From Cinclus cinclus (lineage: Eukaryota > Chordata > Aves > Passeriformes > Cinclidae): a stretch of 64,000 nt of DNA. The stretch is from contig NC_085067.1 of assembly GCF_963662255.1 (NCBI RefSeq), positions 8,237,148 through 8,301,147 of the forward strand, in the 5' to 3' direction. Below are positions 63,372 through 64,000 of this stretch, piece after piece; positions within the stretch are counted from its first letter, which is position 1; every line of letters begins with the position of its first letter. Made by a program: the position numbers and the translations under genes. The notes beneath the pieces are model-generated. The model worked only from the letters and a program-made list of their open reading frames with translations. It was not told where the DNA came from and ran no database searches.

Positions 63372-63500
63372 TACAACAACAAACAAAACCCCAAATCAGC
63401 AAGACACACAAAACCCACCAAACAAAACAAAAACCAACCAACAAAAAAAAAAAAAAAAAAAAAAAAAACAAACCAAAAAAACAACAAACCCCTAACAACT
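63372..63500 (+). repeat. A/C tract with 26-base poly(A)
   Basis: CAAA/CCAA units surround an uninterrupted run of 26 A at 63443-63468. Like the tracts at 14.6 and 33.7 kb, it is nearly free of G and T on the plus strand. The 26-A run is likely to vary in length and may be an assembly weak point. Confidence 0.92.
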
Positions 63501-64000
63501 CTCCAGAACCCCACAAATCAAGTGATCTGGAAAAATCACTTACAAGCCAATGAGATACTTGTCAAAATAGGAAGTTGATTACATACTGTAGTAATGAAAT
63601 AAGCAGCCCAGTTCTTTGTCACAGGGCTCCCAATTCATTGCATAGGATCTGACTGCTGAGAGGGCATGTAGACAACTGTTCATTTTTGAGAAAAAGAAGC
63701 TGCTCTCTGTACCTATTTATTAAATATCCGATGTCAAAAACCAAGGACTTTTAGTCCCTGGGATCACCACAAAGCTGCCTCAGCCAACAGAGAATCTGTA
63801 TAGTGCAGGATGTGGAAAGAAGTACTATTTGGCTTATATGTTCACAGATAACAGACAAATGAATTTTGAGACTCTCCTGAGTGTGAACTCTGTTCTCATG
63901 AGTGTGAACTCATGGCAAGGAGCCATTCTGATACGTGGATTGTGGTCAGCCTGGCCTCTCACAAGGAAAACAAGGCACCTATACTCATACTGGGTCAGGA
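63501..64000. other. Noncoding sequence to the window end
   Basis: No gene is seen. A small direct repeat, GAGTGTGAACTC, occurs twice at about 63876-63910. Confidence 0.5.

Overview
This is vertebrate, almost certainly avian, nuclear DNA. The signs are CR1 LINE 3' ends with bird-type sequence, several bird-type endogenous-retrovirus solo LTRs, one intron-flanked exon of a conserved animal gene, microsatellites, a single CpG island and no compact gene arrangement. The LTR families resemble those I know from songbirds, so a passerine is the best guess; that is recall, not a database search. Nothing here is bacterial, and there are no operons, CRISPR arrays or tRNA genes.

The only coding sequence I can defend is one 71-bp exon on the minus strand at 29728-29798. 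Its 23 complete codons match, from memory, exon 2 of CASTOR2 (GATSL2), a GATOR2-binding regulator of the mTORC1 amino-acid pathway. It has a clean acceptor and a GTAAGT donor. I searched by eye for exon 1 (expected at higher coordinates) and exon 3 onward (expected at lower coordinates) and found neither. The window therefore probably lies inside CASTOR2, with more than 34 kb of intron 1 on one side and more than 29 kb of intron 2 on the other. Most of the longer open frames here are chance or lie inside repeats.

Layout: 1-900 is unremarkable. A CpG island spans about 950-1450, and a perfect plus-strand splice donor follows at 1726, which suggests a promoter and first exon running antisense to CASTOR2. 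From 1.8 to 11.8 kb the sequence is intron-like, with two GC-richer ORF blocks I cannot identify (6.1-6.5 kb and 8.7-9.4 kb). A long sense LTR lies at about 11.8-12.76 kb. Between 12.8 and 29.7 kb are an A/C-only tract, TG/TA microsatellites and a very old MIR SINE at 22.4 kb. The CASTOR2 exon follows. From 29.8 to 43.6 kb there is a possible MIR next to the exon, a (CAAA)n tract, candidate conserved noncoding blocks, an ancient CR1/L3-type reverse-transcriptase relic at 36.9 kb, and a younger CR1 3' end at 40.0 kb. Another CR1 lies at 43.6-44.4 kb. An ERVL-like solo LTR with an intact 5-bp target-site duplication lies at 50.39-50.80 kb. Four LTRs are packed into 57.2-63.2 kb, two of which have relatives in opposite orientation. 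A 26-base poly(A) within an A/C tract lies near 63.4 kb.

I found no new multi-gene system. The items most worth checking are the CpG island with its antisense donor, the near-full-length MIR, the ancient LINE relic and the LTR cluster.
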